From the NCBI GenBank assembly GCA_031277045.1, contig JAISLX010000142.1, positions 1-41,870 of the forward strand: 41,870 nt of DNA. Direction: 5' to 3'. Numbering within the stretch: the stretch's first letter is position 1; the number at the start of each line of letters is the position of its first letter. Shown here piece after piece: positions 16,031-26,200 of this stretch. The DNA is from Treponema sp. Its GTDB lineage: Bacteria; Spirochaetota; Spirochaetia; Treponematales; Breznakiellaceae. Both the position numbers and the translations under genes were made by a program. The notes beneath the pieces were generated by a model that saw nothing but the letters and a program-made list of their open reading frames with translations, did not search any database and was not told where the DNA came from.

Positions 16031-17859
16031 GCGGCCGCCGGGGTTCAAAAGAGCGGGGGCCGGGTCCCGGCCGCTTCGCCGTGATGGACGCCAAAGCCAG
16101 GGACTTTAAGGGCACCATGAGGCAGCTCATGGGCTATCTCCGGCCATATCTGGGCGCCATTGTTTTTGTGTGGATTCTGGTTGTTCTTTCAACGGTTTTT
16201 TCCATTGCGGGCCCCTTCATTATGGGAAAGGTTACCGACGAGATAATCGCCGGTCTGACCCGCGGAACGGGGGGTGTCGATTTTTACCGGATAGGCGTTA
16301 TTCTTCTCCAGCTTTTGGGCCTTTACCTTGTAAGTTCATTGTGCGGCTGGCTGCAGGGTTTTATTATGGCCGGGGTTACGGTAAAAGCCGTTTACCGGAT
16401 GCGGGACGACATCGGCAAAAAAATACACCGCCTGCCGTTCGCGTATTTTGACGGCGTTACCCACGGCGAGGTTCTTTCGCGGCTGACCAACGATGTTGAT
16501 ACCGTGGGTCAGAGCCTTAACATGAGCATTACCCAGATTATCACTTCCCTGTGTACTGCCGCGGGCATCCTTGCCATTATGATCCGGCTGAACTGGATCC
16601 TTACGGTTATTTCGATGGTGTTTCTTTCGATGTCGTTTATTTTCATTACCATTATTGTTAAAAAGTCCCAGAAACTTTTCAGGGAACAGCAGAGCAGTCT
16701 GGGAAAGGTGAACGGCCACATCGAGGAAATGTTTTCAAGCCATGTTGTGGTCAAGGCCTTTTCCGGCGAAGCCGATTCGGTAAAAACTTTTGACGGCCTT
16801 AACAGAACCCTCTACCACGCGGCGTGGAAATCCAATTTTCTTTCGGGGCTTCTTATGCCCCTTACGGGTTTTATCGGAAACCTGACCTACGCTGTTGTCT
16901 GTATTACCGGCGGCGCCTTTGCTGTCCGGGGACTTATGACCGTGGGCGGCATCCAGGCTTTTATCCAGTACATACGCTCGTTTAACCAGCCCCTGACTAA
17001 CATCGCCAATATTTCGAACATACTCCAGCAGACAGCCGCCGCGGCGGAACGGGTTTTTGAATTCCTCGCCGAAAAGGAGGAAAGTCCCGACCACTCCGCG
17101 CCTCTGCCGCCGCCGTCTCCCCAAGGCCGGATCGTTTTTGATCGCCTCCGCTTTGGCTACGATTCCGAAACCCCCGTAATCCGGGATTTTAGCGCCGCCA
17201 TCGAGCCGGGCCACAAAATCGCCATTGTGGGGCCCACCGGCGCGGGAAAGACAACTATCGTAAAACTCCTGATGCGTTTTTACGATCCCCAGGCCGGGGC
17301 AGTTTACCTGGACGGCAGTGATATCAGGTTGTTCAGGCGGCGGGATCTGCGCTCCCTGTTCGGCATGGTACTGCAGGATACCTGGCTTTTCAGCGGAACC
17401 ATCGCCGAAAATATCCGCTACAGCAGGCCGGAGGCGTCCCGCGCCGAGGTGGAGGAAGCCGCCCGCGCCGCCCAGGCGGATCACTTTGTCAGAACCCTGC
17501 CGGGGGGTTACGACATGGTTCTTAACGAGGAAACGGACAACATCTCCGCGGGTCAGAAACAACTGCTGACCATAGCAAGGGTCATTCTCGCGGACCCCGG
17601 AATCCTCATCCTTGACGAGGCCACCAGCAGCGTAGACACCCGCACGGAAAGCCTTATCCAGAAAGCGATGGACAACCTTATGAAATCCAGAACCAGCTTT
17701 ATCATAGCCCACCGGCTTTCCACCATCAAAAACGCCGATCTTATCCTGGTGTTAAAAGACGGCGACATCGTGGAACAGGGAACCCACCGGGAACTGCTGG
17801 AAAAGCGGGGATTTTTCGCGGAACTTTACAACAGCCAGTTCGCGGGCAGGGAAATTTAA
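16027..17859 (+). CDS. ABC exporter half-transporter, catalytic partner
   Basis: Second half of the heterodimer (MdlB/TM288-like), 610 aa: a membrane domain (about residues 40-330), then an ATPase with Walker A GPTGAGKTT, Walker B LILDEATSSVD with the catalytic Glu, and switch His in IIAHRLSTI. Its own signature is altered (ISAGQKQLLTIAR, Ala for the second Gly). The GTG at 16027 has GGAGG eight bases upstream and overlaps the stop of the partner gene, so the two are made together. The basic, glycine-rich first 30 residues are unusual; the GTG start could be wrong and an ATG at 16084 is an alternative. Confidence 0.9.
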   Translation: MSGRRGSKERGPGPGRFAVMDAKARDFKGTMRQLMGYLRPYLGAIVFVWILVVLSTVFSIAGPFIMGKVTDEIIAGLTRGTGGVDFYRIGVILLQLLGLYLVSSLCGWLQGFIMAGVTVKAVYRMRDDIGKKIHRLPFAYFDGVTHGEVLSRLTNDVDTVGQSLNMSITQIITSLCTAAGILAIMIRLNWILTVISMVFLSMSFIFITIIVKKSQKLFREQQSSLGKVNGHIEEMFSSHVVVKAFSGEADSVKTFDGLNRTLYHAAWKSNFLSGLLMPLTGFIGNLTYAVVCITGGAFAVRGLMTVGGIQAFIQYIRSFNQPLTNIANISNILQQTAAAAERVFEFLAEKEESPDHSAPLPPPSPQGRIVFDRLRFGYDSETPVIRDFSAAIEPGHKIAIVGPTGAGKTTIVKLLMRFYDPQAGAVYLDGSDIRLFRRRDLRSLFGMVLQDTWLFSGTIAENIRYSRPEASRAEVEEAARAAQADHFVRTLPGGYDMVLNEETDNISAGQKQLLTIARVILADPGILILDEATSSVDTRTESLIQKAMDNLMKSRTSFIIAHRLSTIKNADLILVLKDGDIVEQGTHRELLEKRGFFAELYNSQFAGREI

Positions 17860-17937
17860 GCCCGCCGGGTATCCGCCTGACGTCCCGTTTTGCCCCGTTC
17901 CGTCTGTACAGATTTATTAAGCGGAGGTAATAGAAAA

Positions 17938-19569
17938 ATGAAAGGATCAATATGTCTTATGGCAGCGGTCTGTATATTATTTTCATGTACTTCACTGAAC
18001 GCGGGAAAAGAAGCGGAACGAACAGCCGCCGTCTTATCCGGGGCTCCTGACGCGCTCGCGGCAGTTTTGGAATGTTTTCAAAAAGCTGATATTGTGTTTA
18101 TCGGCGGCGCAAGCCACCGGCTGTTAAATGAAGGTCTGTTTGTGACCGAAAACCTGCAGCGTTTCTATGATGCCGGAGTCAGGTACATCCTTGTTGAAGG
18201 CGGCGGCGGCAGAAAAGATGACAGCCCTGTTTATTCTGATGAAGAATTGCTTGACAGGGGAATTTTGCTTTTTTATCCCTGGGAATATGTGGGGGTGCGG
18301 TATAGTGCGCGCGACTGGGGGGGTGTAAGCGGAACGGGAAAGGCAAATTACCTTATCAACGCGGACAAAGAAGGCCGGGACAGGCTTACACGGGTTGGCC
18401 TTGAATGGGGCCGCATGAGTGTTATTCCGGGATCAACAGACCCCTGGGAACTGTTGAATTACCGGGATGAATATATGGCCGGCATGGCTTTTGAGTACAT
18501 TGATAAGGCCGCCCCGGGTGAAAAGTTTTTGGTGCTTGCCGGCGGTGAACATGGAATATCGGTAAGAACCGGCCCCCATTCCGACCCGGATGTTTGGAAA
18601 CCCCTGGGGATGTATCTTAGAGAAAAATACGGGAAGAATTTTATTTCCCTGTATTATATAACGCTGGATGAAACTATAAAGATGGACGGGGCGTACCGGG
18701 ACCTGCTTGAATCGGACGAATGGCGGAACATGCCGGAAGGCCCCAGGCTGGTTGCCCCGCGCCAGGCACGGAAACTGTTTAACGTATTGCCTATTCTGTA
18801 CAACCCGACTTTTGACGGGTATATTATTGACAAGGCCGGAATAAAGGGGGTCATGTACTCCTATACCCTGTTTATGCCGGAAGTCATGAGGGCGATCATC
18901 GATCAAACCAAAGAGTATGAGGCGGTTATTTCGGTTTTGTCCAGGGAAAACAATTTGGACTATGAGAATGTCGATTTGTATTACAACATAAGGAATCTTC
19001 TTGCCAACGTGTATTATTTACGGCTTTTCTTTGGGGATTATTTTCCTTACAGCTTTTGGAATCCTGAAATGCCCTTGAAAAACGCCCTGGCCGCCCTGGA
19101 ATCACTTGTTTTCAGCGTAGTGAAAAATCCGGCGGATTTGATGCGTTTTCCGGTTCCCGCCGTAGAAACGATACGGGACTATCATGATCATATAGAATTA
19201 TTTGCTTTGATAAATGGGTTAAATAATAATGAGGGGGATAATAACAAGCTGGAACGGCAGTTCAAAACAGCCGAACCGTATCTAAAAAAGGCGCATGAAC
19301 TGTTTCCTTATGAATTATGGACGGAATACTGGTACGGAAAAATGTATTATACATTAACTGATTATGAAAAGGCGTATGAACATCTGCGGCGTATGTTAGA
19401 CGATCCGCTGATTGTTTCCATGCAGATATACCCCGAAACACTGGAAATGGCGGCCTTTTGTGCCGAACGCATTGGAAATCAAGAACAAGCCGTCGAATAC
19501 CGTGCCGTAAAAAACGGCCTTGCCAATGAGTTTGGCATAGACACAACACGTTTTCATTTGTTCCTATAG
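17938..19569 (+). CDS. Putative lipoprotein, EreA/ChaN-like N-terminal part, TPR-like C-terminus
   Basis: 543 aa from an ATG preceded by GGAGG. The N-terminus MKGSICLMAAVCILFSC is a lipoprotein signal with lipobox ILFSC, so it should be anchored in a membrane. Residues about 40-90 (ADIVFIGGASHRLLNEGLFV, then LVEGGGG) and a later VLAGGEHG recall the H/E motifs of erythromycin-esterase and ChaN/Tiki-type proteins, but the GE-H motif is not exact. The C-terminal 120 residues look like two or three TPR-like helical repeats (AEPYLKKAHELFPYELW, YEKAYEHLRRML). It lies 78 bp after the exporter and co-oriented. Function is not known; the fold link is tentative. Confidence 0.7.
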   Translation: MKGSICLMAAVCILFSCTSLNAGKEAERTAAVLSGAPDALAAVLECFQKADIVFIGGASHRLLNEGLFVTENLQRFYDAGVRYILVEGGGGRKDDSPVYSDEELLDRGILLFYPWEYVGVRYSARDWGGVSGTGKANYLINADKEGRDRLTRVGLEWGRMSVIPGSTDPWELLNYRDEYMAGMAFEYIDKAAPGEKFLVLAGGEHGISVRTGPHSDPDVWKPLGMYLREKYGKNFISLYYITLDETIKMDGAYRDLLESDEWRNMPEGPRLVAPRQARKLFNVLPILYNPTFDGYIIDKAGIKGVMYSYTLFMPEVMRAIIDQTKEYEAVISVLSRENNLDYENVDLYYNIRNLLANVYYLRLFFGDYFPYSFWNPEMPLKNALAALESLVFSVVKNPADLMRFPVPAVETIRDYHDHIELFALINGLNNNEGDNNKLERQFKTAEPYLKKAHELFPYELWTEYWYGKMYYTLTDYEKAYEHLRRMLDDPLIVSMQIYPETLEMAAFCAERIGNQEQAVEYRAVKNGLANEFGIDTTRFHLFL

Positions 19570-19628
19570 GAGGAGCATACAGAAGAAAATAATTGTGAAC
19601 GGACAGTACGGTAAAAAAGGAGGCGGTT

Positions 19629-20636
19629 ATGAAAGCAGCGTTTGCCGCAATCGGGAAAGAGGGTGTGTTGGAACGGGTTTACGATTCCGCCGCCAGGGCG
19701 ATTCTCGCGGAAAAGCTCGATTTTATTCCGCCCTTTACCGGGCTGGAAGAACTGGAGACGCGGAAAACAGAGTGGAAAGATGTCGAGTTTCTTTTTTCAA
19801 CATGGGGAGCGCCGAAGCTTAACCGGGAACAGTTGGAACAGTACTTTCCTGGGCTCAAAGCGGTATTCTACGCGGCGGGATCGGTTCAGGAGTTTGCCCG
19901 CCCGTATCTGGAACGGGGAATACGGATCTTCAGCGCCGCCGACGCGAACGCGGCGCCGGTTATTGAATTTACCTCGGCGGAAATTGTTTTGGCCAACAAG
20001 GGATTTTTCAGGTCCGCCCTGTTGTACAGCGCCGGCCGGTATCCGGAAGCGCGTCAATACGCTTCCGCGTTTCCGGGAAATTACGACACGCCGGTGGGCA
20101 TTATTGGGGCGGGAAAAATCGGAAGCGGTGTTATCCAGCGCCTTAACGATTACCGGCTGAATGTCAGGGTTTTCGATCCTTTTTTGGGGGCCGCTGACGC
20201 CCGGAAACTTGGCGCGGAAAAAACGGACAGCCTGGAAGAACTTTTCAAAAACTGCTTTGTCATATCCAATCACCTTGCCAATAATGAACAAACCCGGAAC
20301 ATGCTGGACTACCGGTATTTTAGCCTGATGGGGGATTACGGGGTGTTTATCAATACCGGACGGGGAGCGCAGGTAGTGGAGGATGATCTGATCCGCGCCT
20401 TGACCGAGAAACCGGGCAGGACTGCCCTGCTTGATGTAACCTGGCCTGAGCCGGTACCCGGGGGGCATCCTTTCTACACGATGGATAACGTGATTCTTAC
20501 TCCCCACATCGCCGGCAGCGGCGGCCGGGAACTGGCGCGGATGGGGATGTACATGGCCGATGAATTTGAACGGTATAGTACCGGCGCTCCGCTGCGCCGC
20601 GAAGTTACCGCGGAAAAACTTGCCACACTGGCGTAA
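19629..20636 (+). CDS. D-isomer-specific 2-hydroxyacid dehydrogenase family protein
   Basis: NAD(P)-dependent oxidoreductase of 335 aa; AAGGAGG precedes the ATG. The Rossmann motif GAGKIG begins at G160. The substrate-side Arg lies in INTGRGAQVVEDDL and the catalytic His is H293 in LTPHIAG, preceded by DVTWPEPVPGGHPFY. The N-terminal substrate domain is unlike common lactate or phosphoglycerate dehydrogenases, so the substrate cannot be named. It lies 11 bp ahead of the isomerase-like gene, so the two probably act on related sugar acids. Confidence 0.85.
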   Translation: MKAAFAAIGKEGVLERVYDSAARAILAEKLDFIPPFTGLEELETRKTEWKDVEFLFSTWGAPKLNREQLEQYFPGLKAVFYAAGSVQEFARPYLERGIRIFSAADANAAPVIEFTSAEIVLANKGFFRSALLYSAGRYPEARQYASAFPGNYDTPVGIIGAGKIGSGVIQRLNDYRLNVRVFDPFLGAADARKLGAEKTDSLEELFKNCFVISNHLANNEQTRNMLDYRYFSLMGDYGVFINTGRGAQVVEDDLIRALTEKPGRTALLDVTWPEPVPGGHPFYTMDNVILTPHIAGSGGRELARMGMYMADEFERYSTGAPLRREVTAEKLATLA

Positions 20637-20647
20637 ACGGAGGAAAA

Positions 20648-21421
20648 ATGACAGGCGTAACATCCGTAACGTTCCGGAAATTCAGCCCGGAAAAAATAAT
20701 TTCCCTGGCAAAAAACGCGGGGCTGCGGGGAATTGAATGGGGCGGCGATGTTCATGTGCCTCCCGTGGACGGGAATTCCGGGGAGAATTCTTTCGCTGCG
20801 GCGGTCAGGGACATGACAACCTCGGCGGAATTAACGGTTTTGTCCTACGGTTCATACCACAAACTATGCGCCGGCCTGGATTTTGCCCCCGTTCTTGCCG
20901 CCGCCCGGACTCTGGGGGCTCCGCTAATCCGCGTCTGGGCCGGGACTGCCGCTTCCGCCGCCGCGGACGATGAGTATTACCGTAAAGCCGCGAAGGAACT
21001 GCGGGATATTTGCCTGTCCGCGGCGGACGCCGGCATCAAGATCGGCCTTGAATACCACCGTGGTACATTGACGGATACCGCCGCCAGCGCGAAAAAACTG
21101 GTTCTGTTGACCGGTCAGAAAAATCTACGGTTGTACTGGCAGCCGAATCCGGATATTCCCGCGGACGAACATTACCGGGAAATAGCGTTGCTGCTGCCCT
21201 GGATTTCCTATGTTCACGTGTTTTTTTGGGAAAAGGGAAATATCCGCCGCCCTCTGGCGGACGGCGAGGCGGTCTGGAAAGAGTACATCAGGCTGCTTGG
21301 GCACGGCAAAAACTACATCATGGAGTTTGTCCAGGACGACCGGGAAGATAATTTTTTGGCGGACGCCCGTGTCCTTGCCCGCCTATGTTCCGGTGAAAAC
21401 CCGGAGTCTTTAGATTCCTAA
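20648..21421 (+). CDS. Sugar phosphate isomerase/epimerase-like TIM barrel
   Basis: 257 aa, ATG preceded by GGAGG. It has the xylose-isomerase-like TIM-barrel pattern (AP_endonuc_2 family): an N-terminal strand and helix with GLRGIEWGGDVHVPP, RVWAGT, and GLEYHRGTLTD, whose Glu and His are typical metal ligands, then the YVHVFFWEKG strand. It follows the dehydrogenase by 11 bp. Exact substrate not known. It ends at a convergent terminator shared with the next gene. Confidence 0.8.
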   Translation: MTGVTSVTFRKFSPEKIISLAKNAGLRGIEWGGDVHVPPVDGNSGENSFAAAVRDMTTSAELTVLSYGSYHKLCAGLDFAPVLAAARTLGAPLIRVWAGTAASAAADDEYYRKAAKELRDICLSAADAGIKIGLEYHRGTLTDTAASAKKLVLLTGQKNLRLYWQPNPDIPADEHYREIALLLPWISYVHVFFWEKGNIRRPLADGEAVWKEYIRLLGHGKNYIMEFVQDDREDNFLADARVLARLCSGENPESLDS

Positions 21422-21445
21422 ACGCGGCTCCCAATGAGGCGGTTC

Positions 21446-21464
21446 AAAAATCCGGCATTCCGGA
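21446..21464 (-). terminator. Intrinsic terminator between convergent genes
   Basis: On the minus strand TCCGG-AATG-CCGGA is followed by TTTTT. It is nested in a longer imperfect pair (GGCGGTTC/GAACCGCC), so it may also slow transcripts from the plus strand. Confidence 0.65.
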
Positions 21465-21484
21465 ACCGCCGCGCGTAAAAACGG

Positions 21485-22450
21485 TCAGGCGTTTACTACG
21501 TGTATTGGATTTCCCCGCATAAAGGCGTCGAGGTTTTTAACGGCTATATCCATGAGCCTTGCCCGGCTTTCCTTTGGCGCCCACGAAATATGAGGAGTAA
21601 TAATACAGTTCTTTGCCGTAAGAAGCGGACTGTCCCCCGTTATGGGCTCGGTGGACACAACGTCTAAACCCGCGGCGTATATCTTGCCGCTGTTCAGCGC
21701 ATCAGCCAGATCCTGTTCAACGATCAAAGGGCCTCGGGAATTGTTTATAAGAATTACGCCGTCCTTCATCTTTTCAATAGCAGTTTTATTGATGATTCCC
21801 CGGGTTTCCGGGAAAAGCGGACAGTGAAGGCTGATTACGTCCGACCTGGCAAAAAGTTCATCCAGGGAAACATAGCGCGCTGTTTGCCCGCCGCTGTCAT
21901 TGGGATATTTATCGAAGGCCAACACATTCATTCCCAGTGCCCCGGCAATAGTTCCCGTAGCCTGACCAATCCTGCCGAAACCGATAATCCCCATGGTTTT
22001 ACCGTGCAGTTCAATCAGGGGGTAATCCCAAAAGCAAAAATCCTTGCCGTGTTCCCACCTGCCTTCGTGTACCGCCGCATTGTGGTGTCCAATGTGATGG
22101 CAAATTTCCAAAAGCAGGGCAATGGCAAATTGGGCAACCGCCGCTGTGCCATAACATGGTATATTGCATACAGGAATTCCCCTGTTTTTCGCCGCCTGGG
22201 TATCGACAATATTATAGCCCGTCGCCAATACTCCAATATAACGCAGCTTATCGCACTGCGTAATAACATCCGCGTTGACGGGTGTTTTATTGGTAATAAC
22301 GGCTTCGGCATCTCCGATGCGGCTGATTATTTCCTGCTTATCGGTAAGGGACGTGCGATCATAAACCGTAAGTTCTCCCAGGGTTTCAAATCCCTCCCAG
22401 CTTAAATCACCGGGGTTTTCGGTATACCCGTCTAAAACAACAATTTTCAT
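21485..22450 (-). CDS. Glycerate/2-hydroxyacid dehydrogenase
   Basis: 321-aa D-2-hydroxyacid dehydrogenase close in style to HprA/glycerate dehydrogenase. It has substrate-domain block GVLATGYNIVDTQAAKNRGIPVCN, Rossmann motif GIIGFGRIGQATG, Arg in NNSRGPLIVEQDL, Glu in the TEPITGDSPLL block and His in ITPHISWAPKESR. The SWAPKESR ending is usual for glycerate dehydrogenases. The ATG at 22450 has AAGG upstream. Convergent with the isomerase gene. It likely reduces hydroxypyruvate or glyoxylate, by family. Confidence 0.85.
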   Translation of the reverse strand: MKIVVLDGYTENPGDLSWEGFETLGELTVYDRTSLTDKQEIISRIGDAEAVITNKTPVNADVITQCDKLRYIGVLATGYNIVDTQAAKNRGIPVCNIPCYGTAAVAQFAIALLLEICHHIGHHNAAVHEGRWEHGKDFCFWDYPLIELHGKTMGIIGFGRIGQATGTIAGALGMNVLAFDKYPNDSGGQTARYVSLDELFARSDVISLHCPLFPETRGIINKTAIEKMKDGVILINNSRGPLIVEQDLADALNSGKIYAAGLDVVSTEPITGDSPLLTAKNCIITPHISWAPKESRARLMDIAVKNLDAFMRGNPIHVVNA

Positions 22451-22463
22451 ATTTCAACCTTAG

Positions 22464-22590
22464 TTGGACTTGTTCAATAACCCGGCTGGTTATCTGCCAG
22501 CCAAGGCGTGGCTTCAAGGCTCTCAAAAAAGTATGAATTTCCGGCAAGATCCATGCTTTTTGTTGTTTTTAAGCGGCTGTTGTTCAGAAG
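22464..22590 (+). repeat. Dispersed hairpin repeat, copy 1
   Basis: Begins TTGGACTTGTTCAATAACCC, has an inner hairpin AAAAAGTATG/CATGCTTTTT (with one G-T pair) and ends TTTTTAAGCGGCTGTTGTTC. Its sequence and order match the copies at 29368 and 34480. The inner stem differs in sequence from copy 3 but still pairs. It fills the gap between the glycerate dehydrogenase and yggT genes; the rest of that gap (22591-22643) is GC-rich with no gene. Confidence 0.85.
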
Positions 22591-22643
22591 CGCAGCAACG
22601 CTGCCGGCCCCGCGTTCCGGCCCTGCCGCGTTTAGCGCGGCGG

Positions 22644-23231
22644 TTACAGCTGCAGCCGCAGAAGCTGTACCTCCAGTACGTGGACCAGGACGGTTCCCGC
22701 CGCGGCGAGAACCATGAGTACCCCGGTGGTAAGAAGTATTCCGGCCAGGTAGTTGATAAGCCGGCGGCGGAAGAATATCCGCGTAACACGGTACAGGACG
22801 GGCTGAGAGACGGAGTCGATGATCCGCCAAAATGCGGAGTAGATGTTCCGGTTGGTAAGATAGGCGAAAAGCCGCAGAAGCAGGACAATGATGAAAAAAC
22901 CCAGGACGAAAGACAGGACAGACCAGCCCGCCCGCAGGACGATGGCAAGCAGGACCCCCAGGCTCAGGCGGCCGTAATAAGCGGCGGTGCCGCAGATTGT
23001 CTGGACCAGGGAGAGGGCTGTCAGGGCGGCCACAGGGGACAGATCGATGTAGCTTGTCCGCAAAATGGGGAAACGCCGCCACCAGTCCAGATATGGATCG
23101 GTAATCCGGGCCAGAATCTCGGCGGGACGGCCCAGACGGGCCCCGCCGAACCAACTGATCATAACCCGGACAAAGATGAGCAGCATGTAAAGCCCCGCAA
23201 GACTTTCCAGCAGGGTCAGGATAAAATGCAT
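22644..23231 (-). CDS. YggT family membrane protein
   Basis: 195 aa with two YggT units, each a pair of membrane helices around a short amphipathic loop: MHFILTLLESLAGLYMLLIF, then RVMISWFGG and ITDPYLDWWRRFPILR; then LSFVLGFFIIVLLLRLFAYL and IIDSVSQPVLYRVTRIFF. YggT proteins sit in the inner membrane; roles in cell division or osmotic protection are proposed in other bacteria. It starts one base after the dnaE stop (TAGCATG), so it is translated with dnaE. Confidence 0.85.
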   Translation of the reverse strand: MHFILTLLESLAGLYMLLIFVRVMISWFGGARLGRPAEILARITDPYLDWWRRFPILRTSYIDLSPVAALTALSLVQTICGTAAYYGRLSLGVLLAIVLRAGWSVLSFVLGFFIIVLLLRLFAYLTNRNIYSAFWRIIDSVSQPVLYRVTRIFFRRRLINYLAGILLTTGVLMVLAAAGTVLVHVLEVQLLRLQL

Positions 23232-23232
23232 G

Positions 23233-26200
23233 CTATTCCCCCCAAACTTCCGCTACCGCCCGGCAGCGTTTGATGGCGTCCAGGGAGGCCGGGCTGGCGC
23301 TGGCGCATATCTGGCTCGCGGTGCGGATTACCGTTTCCCGCTGGGCCGTTGTCCGGGGCACGTGGATAAACACATGGCAGGGGCCGGGGTTTTCCATAAT
23401 CTCGTCCCGCAGGGGCAGCAGATTCTCGTCGAGGCGGGCGGCCTCGCTGTCCAGCCGTATGTGCAGTTCCCGCCAGCGCTGTTCCGGGTCCCCGGAGTCC
23501 GCGCCGCTGACCCGCAGTTTGTCCGGCGGAGGCGGATTCGGAATCTCCCGCAAAGCCCCGTCCGCGCCGCTGTTTTCCGTTATGGTTTCGGTCATTTTTT
23601 CCGCCTTTTTTTCCAGCCGTTCCAGGTCCAGCACCGAGTTGACCTTAAAATTCGGTTTTTCCCTGGACTTGTCCAGCCGGCCTTTAAGGGCCGCCGGTTT
23701 TCCTTCGCTCACTTTGCCCTGGCAGCTTTCCCAGGTTTTCCCAAAAAATACCAGATCAATCTCTCCGCGGTAATCCTGCAGGGTTCCAAAGGCCATTGCC
23801 TTTCCGTTCTTGTCCTGAATGGGCCGCAGGTTTGTTACCGTGCCTACCAGGGTGTAGTCCCCCTCCGGGGCCTTTGCCGGATCCGAAAGGTCCAGCTTGG
23901 TAACGCGCCGCCAGGTTTCCCGGTACTTGTCCAGGGGCTGGGCGCAGAAACTTTCTACCAGTTCGGGGATTTTAAGCTTTTCCGCCTCCAGGACCGCCTC
24001 CGCCTGGACCGCGGGCTTTCCCCGCTTGGTGTCCAGTTTGCCCCTCAAGGCGATAATTTCGTCTTCTTTGATCTTGTCCCGGTACTTTACCCAGATATCC
24101 TCAAAAAAGACCAAGTCTATCTCCCCCCGGTAATCGGCCAGGGTGGCAAAGGCCATAGGCCGTCCGCCTTTGCTGGTGATGGCCCGCAGCCCTTTGAGGA
24201 TGCCGATTAGAACGCAGGGTCCCGGCGCGGCGGATTCGGCGCGGGATAAGTCCAGGCGGACATAGCGTTCCCAGGGTTCCCGGCAGCCGTCCATGGGATG
24301 ACCTGAAAGGTAGAAGCCCGTTAATTCTTTTTCGATGCGCAGCTTTTCTTCCCGGCTTTTGTCCGGAAACTCGTCAAAGACAAAATCGGGGTAGATTTTT
24401 TCCCCGGTGTCCCCAAAAAGGCTGGACTGGCCGTATTTGGATTCGTCCTTGATGTTCTGGACATATTCCACCGCCCGTTCCAGGTTTCCCAGCAGGATAT
24501 CCCGGCTTTGCCCCAGCGTGTCAAAGGCCCCGGTCTGGATGAGCAGTTCAACGCCCTTCTTGCCTACCGTTTTAATGTCTACCCGGTTGAGGAAGTCCAT
24601 GAAGCTTTCGTAGGGTCCGCCGCTCCGGGCCCGGACAATCTCTTCCGCGGGGATGTCCCCTATGCCTTTGATTGCCTTGAGGCCGTAGACGATGCGGCCG
24701 TCAACCACGGCAAAAAGCTTTCCGGAACGGTTTATGTCGGGGGGATCGATGGGGATACCCATTCGTTTGGCAACTTCGATGTACTCCCCCAGCTTGTCCT
24801 TGTCGGCGCTGCCAATCTCGTTGGTCAGGTTGGCGGCCATGAACTCCGCGGGAAAGTTGGCTTTGAGGTAGGCGGTACGGAACGAAAGTACGGAATAGGC
24901 GGCGGCGTGGCTTTTGTTGAAGCCATAATCGGCAAAAGGAACAAGAATGTCGTAGATTTCCTCCGCCTTTTCCCGGGAATAGCCCTGGCTAAGCGCCCCT
25001 TGCAGAAAGGGTGCCTTTTCCGCCTCGATGTCCTCTTTTTTCTTTTTCCCCATAGCCCGGCGCAGCAGGTCCGCCTTTCCCATGCTGTAGCCCGCCACGA
25101 TCCTGGCTACCTGCATGACCTGTTCCTGGTAGGTTATGATCCCGTAGGTTTCCTTGAGGATGGCTTCCAGGGAGGGGTCCGGGTACTTGATAAGCCGGGG
25201 GTTCCATTTGGATTCGATAAACTGGGGGATAAATTTTATGGGGCCCGGCCGCCCCAGGCTGTTAAGGGCCGTCAATTCCCCAATGCTGGCGGGCTTTGCC
25301 TTTCGCAGAATGTCCTTCCACCAGGATTTTTCAAACTGGAACACCCCCTCGTTCTGCTCTTCCGCCAGCATCGCGTAGGTATGGGGGTCAAGCTCATCGG
25401 CCTTTTCGATGTTGAAGGCCGCGTATTCCCCGCCGCGGCCGCGGATTATCTCGACGGTGTGTTTGATAAGGTCCAGGGTTTTAAGTCCCAGAAAGTCCAT
25501 TTTTACCAGGCCGCACTTTTCCAGAAAATTCATGGTGTACTGGGTGGCTATGCCCCCGGTTTTGGGGTCCCGGTAGAGGGGGACGTAATTGTCCAGCGCG
25601 GACTTGCCTATCACTATTCCCGCGGCGTGGATACTGGAATGGCGGTTCAGCCCTTCCAGCTTCCGGGCCAGGGAAAAGAGTTCGGTATATTTGGGGTCCC
25701 GTTCCAGTTCGCCCAGGCGGGATTCTTCACTAAATGCCTTTTCCAGCGTGATCTTGGGGTCTTTGGGGATCAGTTTGGTAATCACTTCGGATTCGGCAAT
25801 GCTGATGTCCAGCACCCGGGCCACGTCTTTGATCACCTGCTTGGCCCCCAGCGTCCCGAATGTGATGATCTGCCCCACCCGTTCTTTGCCGTACTTTCCG
25901 GTAACGTACTGGATCACCTCGTCCCGGCGTTCATTGCAAAAATCCATGTCAAAATCCGGCATGGAAATCCGCTCCGGGTTCAGGAACCGCTCGAACAGCA
26001 GACCGTATTTAAGGGGGTCTATGTCGGTGATCCGCAGGGCGTAGGCCACGATGGACCCCGCCCCGGATCCCCGCCCCGGCCCTACATCGATGCCCTGACT
26101 CTTGGCCCAGTTGGTAAAGTCCGCCACGATGAGAAAATACCCGGTAAAATTCATCGAGATGATCACGTCCAGCTCGTATTCGGCCTGTTTGAGGACATTC

